A DNA stretch of 64,000 nucleotides from Siphonodentalium dalli. Lineage: Eukaryota; Mollusca; Scaphopoda; Gadilida; Siphonodentaliidae. Within the stretch, counting starts at the first letter, position 1, and each line of letters opens with the position of its first letter. Position numbers and translations under genes: made by a program. Below the pieces are notes generated by a model. That model was given only the letters and a program-made list of their open reading frames with translations, was not told the origin of the DNA and searched no databases. Location: assembly GCA_032622095.1 (NCBI GenBank), contig CP136067.1, forward strand, positions 63,560,893 through 63,624,892, written 5' to 3'. Positions 59,181 to 64,000 of this stretch are shown in pieces.

Positions 59181-60660
59181 GTCTGAATATTTTGACTTGG
59201 AGCATAAAAGTTTATTGTTCATTCCTTTCTTCTGCGTCTTTTTAAATAAATATTTGAAAGCAATATAATGTGTTTTTCTATCAATTATCATGACTGATGA
59301 TTCATTGACTTGTTTATTTACAGGTTGAGGTAATAACAGAGTGTGCATGTTCGTACCACTCGCTGGGATAGGAAACATCCTAACCTGCATCTCTAATGTC
59401 TGTGACATCTGGCTCTCAGAATATATGTGTACAAGCCATATTTTCGTCCTTTATCTACTTACCATATTCACCAAATGGGTTATACAGGGAACTATATGAC
59501 AAAAGATAATCATGTCAAAATGCCATCCAAATCAGGGAAAATTATAAATATCTCTGATATTTCTGTTGAATTTGTTTTGTTTGAAAATATACATGGTGTT
59601 CAATTAGTTTTCACAACTAAAAATTCATAGTGAGCTGGGTTGGAGATGTCCCAATACAATAACATCATTTCCTTATACGCAGCTCCTTATTTCATGTTCG
59701 GAAAACATCACTGAAAAATCTTAAAGGGGGTCACACATACCTTTCCCTTCCATTTAGATCTGCATTTGCAAAAAATATTGAATGCATGAATGCTTTCTAA
59801 CTGATGACTTCAGTCGTCTCAAAGTTACAAATTGACTCAAAACATTGTGGCACCCATAATGAAATGCAATGGGACTGCAGATATGAGAAAATTAGATTTG
59901 AGGAGACACATAATAGTCTGGTTGATTTAGCATCGGGCACAAAAGAAATTGTCACTGAAGCAATTCTGGTGTCATTCGATGCTGAAATGACGGCAGCATA
60001 ATATATCCAAAATCCACCTTCAGGAAAATTCACAATTCAACATGACATCTATGATGACCGTCGTAATTTCTGTGGTAGGTTAGTACCAAATTAGTAATAA
60101 ATTGAACTATATACAAGCAATGCATAGTCTGTAGAATGTCTGTCCCATAATGGCTACCAAAATTGGCAAAATCGAATCATATGAAATTTACGCTTTATAC
60201 AAAAATAATTAGATAGTCCTATTACAGCACACAAACACTCCAATTATGATAGGAGGAATTATTTAAGAGTGTACGTGAAACTTATGATCAGAGATGCACG
60301 ATTTATCTCTATAGAATCGTGCAGTAGATGTTGCATTGGATTTAACAGGGAAGTATTAATTATGTGCCCATTTCTAGAAGCCCATTTCAGAGCAGTCCCA
60401 CGAATGTGGTAGGTCATCATTTATTTTTATATATACAACATGAAAATTTTCAAAATTCACTGCTATAGTATGAGAGATAAGCATATAGTCAGGGTTTCCG
60501 CTACTACTGCAGGCTGGCCGTCCAGCAGCTCATTCCCCTCCCCAACCTTGACTTAATATTGGCCACTAAATAGCCACAGACCTAGCTCAGCCCGGGGGCC
60601 TATTTACACAGGACGAGCGATCACTGACACTGATGATTAACAGATTGCAAGGAATCCTGC
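59181..60660. other. No gene recognised
   Basis: A plus-strand frame at about 59804-60001 has no recognisable domain and no splice context. Nothing else supported. Confidence 0.4.
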
Positions 60661-60748
60661 ACTTGGTACCTGAATAAGACATGATCAGTGGGACATGAAT
60701 TAAGACATGGTACCTGAATAAGATATGCTACCTGAATAAGATATGACC
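60661..60748. repeat. Short TACCTGAATAAGA(C/T)ATG repeat, three copies
   Basis: TACCTGAATAAGACATG near 60667, and TACCTGAATAAGATATG near 60711 and 60730. Local duplication. Confidence 0.7.
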
Positions 60749-62160
60749 ATGTGCACAGTTGTCTACACCATCCTGGGTAACACTTTGTCGGCAAATGTTT
60801 AGTAGTATCAGTCTCTCGAATTTTAATTTACCGTATGTAAATTTCTGATTATTAGTCCCAAATTTCTGACCCACTATTTCTCCTCAAAGTGCGCATTATA
60901 CATTGGCAAGTCATTAGGGGGCTGAATTCTGAGCTACAACCATGAACACAAGTGAGGTCTGGCAGTCGCTGCGATGAACAGTGCAAACATTTTACCTCAA
61001 AACAAGGTCTGTATCAAAGAAATGTAAAATATTGATAGTTATTATCAGTGTATTTATATATATATCTTTTATTCCTCCATATCAATACGAAGATTTTACA
61101 AAAGAATTACATGGATAAAAAAGAGAAAAAGAACTTGTTCATACAACCCAGCACCAATTGATTTCATGAGGATTTCATGGGAATTGAATAGTGCATGGAG
61201 ATCAAATTCCATGTCGCACCACCCACACGAGGTACATGTATCTGAATGGCCACAACATATATATATATGAAATGTCCAAGGAGCAAGTGTCACTATATAT
61301 ACCGTGTCAGTATATACATATACATACATATATATATACTAGGATATGGGCTCTTTCACGTTAAAGGTTGACCACAAGTGGCCAAACAGGGTGAAAAAAA
61401 AGTTTTTTTCAAATTACTTTTTCGTCGTTAATTCATGTTAGGAACATCATACTGGATCGTGAACTATAGTTTCAGAGCAGTAGCAAGTGTATTTTGATTT
61501 TTCAGGTTTGGTCTATGCAGGATTCCCTCAAAATTGAAAATAATGAACAACTAATTTCTAATGTCTGAATTTTAATTATTATGCATCTCTTTCCAGAACG
61601 ATATCACACGACGTTGAGTATTGAACAATCACAGAACGTATATGTCAAAATTACTGAAAAAATCTTTGAATTTCGATATTTTTCAAATTTATATGTAAAT
61701 TATGAACTCTTAATATCCATATTCCCTAATGGTTATTCTCTGATAATAGAAAGATGATTTAGTTGTGTAAAGATTTTACATCTCAAGGTGAAGTGCATGC
61801 TTTAAGGATTGTAATGTTGAAAATATTATCAAAATCGGACAACAATTGACTCAACAAGAGCATATTTTTAAATCGCCAATTTCCACTGACTTATTCTCGG
61901 AGAGGACATCCTTTTTTAACATTCATTCTCTGTAGACATCAGTCTTGTAACTAGATGATAGAAAGATTACGGATTTTCATTGCCTTGTAATATATTTTAT
62001 AGAACTTGAATAGACCTGTCAAACTGAGAAACGTGAAGATAAACATATTGAGACTCTTGGAAACATGGCAAATGATAAGTTGGGGCAAAATCTGTTGTCC
62101 CATAAGGCCATAACCAGTTTTTATGTATGGTACACATAGTTTCGGTCCAGCTTGACTACT
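60749..62160. other. No feature recognised
   Basis: AT-rich; TATATA runs near 61055 and 61258. No supported gene. Confidence 0.4.
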
Positions 62161-62575
62161 CATTGTCCGTCTGTCTGTCTATCCATACATAGACATTTTA
62201 CGCATGATACAATAACTCAAACATTTTCTATGCAATCGGAACTGAATATTGAATGAGTTTCTCAGCCCAAATTGCAGTATGAGTTTGAAAATGGGTTTGA
62301 TCTGATTTTTTAATACAAATAGGTATAGGTATGGGCCTCTTCGACTTAGAATTCATGCATGCTGCAATGACTGAAACAAGTTTTATCTGATCGGAACCAA
62401 ATTTGGTAATTGGTTTGTGATTTCTCAGTCCAGAATACAGACCAAGTTCCAACATGGGTTCCAATTTTTTTTTACTGGAGTTATTGCCCTTTTTCGACTT
62501 AGAATTATTCAGATGTGAGGTTTCCTGATTAATACAGGCTTCACTATATAAGAGACAAGAGACACCTACAGACAA
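62161..62575. mobile_element. Microsatellite-core element (~155-bp core x2)
   Basis: Starts with CCGTCTGTCTGTCTATCC and has two cores marked by ATCGGAACTGAATATTGAAT (62236) and ATCGGAACCAAATTTGGTAA (62391), each followed by TTTCTCAGCCC/TTTCTCAGTCC and later CGACTTAGAATT. Same plan as the other microsatellite-core elements. Confidence 0.6.
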
Positions 62576-62819
62576 CGTGAATCTTTGAAATAGAGTTATT
62601 TTTTAGCTATCATATGTTAGCCCTATTATAATCTGTAATGCATTGGCATTCATAAATGAATGGAGTCTCCAATTAAATTCTAAAAGTATAAATTAGAATA
62701 GTCCATTGTCCATTAGTGGGGATTTTTTTCAGAATATGAGCAGACAGCGAACCCACATTTAATGTAGTAGTGCACTATTTAAAATTCAAAATTATTTGCA
62801 ATCTCACTGGGTGGATTTC

Positions 62820-63480
62820 CATAATACATGTACTTCGTATGGAGCATTGCCATAAGACATAGTTTATAATTTGTTCATTTGGTCATGGTTGAGTGGATTT
62901 TAGGGGACACCGATGGGGTGAGAAGATTAACATTGAGGACTATGGGGTTGTCATGGATTTCATGTTGAGAACAGAAATCAATGCTTTTCTATGAATGAAA
63001 CAAATCTATTGAGTGCTATAGAGCATTTGGAAAAGGGGCTAGCGGTATCTTCAGTTTATCATGTCAGGAGCTTCAGAGGGTTCTAGTCAGGAGGCATTAA
63101 AGGGTCAGATAACTCTAAATAAGATAAGTACTTCAAAAAAATATTTATCCAGTCCAAGAAGGCAGATGAACATTGTTAATACTTGGTATGGATTATTGTG
63201 ATGAACAATAGTTTCCAAGTTGTTCATCTTGTCATGGTTGATTGAAAATTTAGGGGCCACAGAGTGAGCACAGAAGATCAACATTGAATATTATTGATTT
63301 TAGCGTTCAAGGTAATTATTAAACATTGTAATGTGTGAAATCATTCTATTGGGGGCTACTTACTGTCTTTAATATGAACTATGGTAATCTGTACTGAGTG
63401 TACTAAGGGTCATAGGGGCAGAATCCTCATCATATTATGGTGTATAAACATTGTATAGATAATACATTTGTTACTTGTAT
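62820..63480. repeat. Diverged ~345-bp tandem duplication
   Basis: TTGTTCATTTGGTCATGGTT near 62871 and TTGTTCATCTTGTCATGGTT near 63219 are each preceded by a TACTT-x-GTATGGA word (62831, 63181) and followed by a TTTAGGGG block and AACATTGA. Two copies, possibly a third decayed one near 63530. Confidence 0.65.
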
Positions 63481-64000
63481 GGTCTCAACTATTTTCTTGA
63501 GAGCTATACTGACTACCAGGGTGTGAACTCTGTTCATTTATCTCAGGTTGAAGGTCCTAGGGTATTCCAATATTATTATATGCCTATCAATGTCAATTTG
63601 TCAAAGTGAGACTACTAATGAAAATTGGCACAAGGACCAACAAATTCCAATAATTTGAGAATTTGTGTTATTATGTACATTTGTCTATACTAATATTAGT
63701 ACATAACAAAATATATAACTCTCTATACCATAATTCAACATTAAAACTGTAGATTATGATTCCTATCATAGCTTTTTACTATCGCCGAGGGATGGGTTAA
63801 ACATCTGCCGATCATGATCAGCCTCTTGTTAATAATCGGATATTTGTGAAAATACCATTATTTTAATATATATACTTGTACTAAATATCACTTTCATATT
63901 ATAAACAGATATCTTTGTTTACAATTCTAAATTTATCCAGTTAAAAAGTAACAACTTATAGTATACTTAGAGAAGACAACTTTAATTTAAGTTTTGTATG
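63481..64000. other. No feature recognised
   Basis: AT-rich DNA to the window edge; nothing supported. Confidence 0.4.

Noticed and set aside
59804-60001. Plus-strand 65-codon frame with an opposing frame on the minus strand
   Set aside because: Open on both strands by chance. No domain recognised.
1-64000. tRNA genes
   Set aside because: I looked for T-arm words such as GGTTCGAATCC and found no cloverleaf-compatible candidate.

Overview
The window looks like nuclear DNA of a marine invertebrate, most likely a lophotrochozoan such as a mollusc. It is AT-rich, its coding pieces are small exons with canonical splice sites, it has an animal-type 5S rRNA sequence, and it is packed with decayed transposon pieces and short elements made of a GTCT/GTCC microsatellite plus tandem cores. 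I cannot name the species. Nothing prokaryotic was seen, so no operons, ribosome binding sites or terminators are annotated.

Layout. 1-715: a dimeric ~320-bp dispersed tandem repeat, directly followed by a possible exon (710-835). 836-4576: no convincing gene, but a fragment of a non-LTR retrotransposon on the minus strand (3620-3901). 4577-37231: one continuous ~32.6-kb satellite array, half of the window, built from a 19-bp unit and a 30-bp unit (the 19-mer plus 11 bp) and organised into at least four classes of higher-order repeats (2849, 2053, 3650 and 539 bp). 37712-47104: exons of one plus-strand gene for an extracellular protein, namely thrombospondin type-1 (37712-37876), follistatin/Kazal (41997-42224) and C-terminal cystine knot (45082-45293), then an uncertain 3' part. 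Its introns hold microsatellite-core elements, a fossil OTU-protease fragment, a MITE piece starting only a few bases after a splice donor, and a 5S rRNA copy. 47100-64000: mostly repeats, including a 131-bp tandem core rich in TCAAGGTCA motifs, a MITE with ~53-bp inverted repeats, a decayed hAT-like transposon, more copies of the dispersed families and several diverged tandem duplications. No complete gene was recognised there.

How it fits together. The three clear exons join in frame (introns in phase 1 and phase 1; the third exon ends in phase 0). The one possible exon left of the array also has phase 1 at both ends. If it belongs to the same gene, the whole satellite lies inside a ~37-kb intron. 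The long open frames in the array are a by-product of its unit lengths and are not proposed as genes.

The main novelty is the array: a two-letter (19/30-bp) satellite with nested higher-order structure, near-identical 2.85-kb copies, and an arithmetic that makes every forward frame encode the same peptide.
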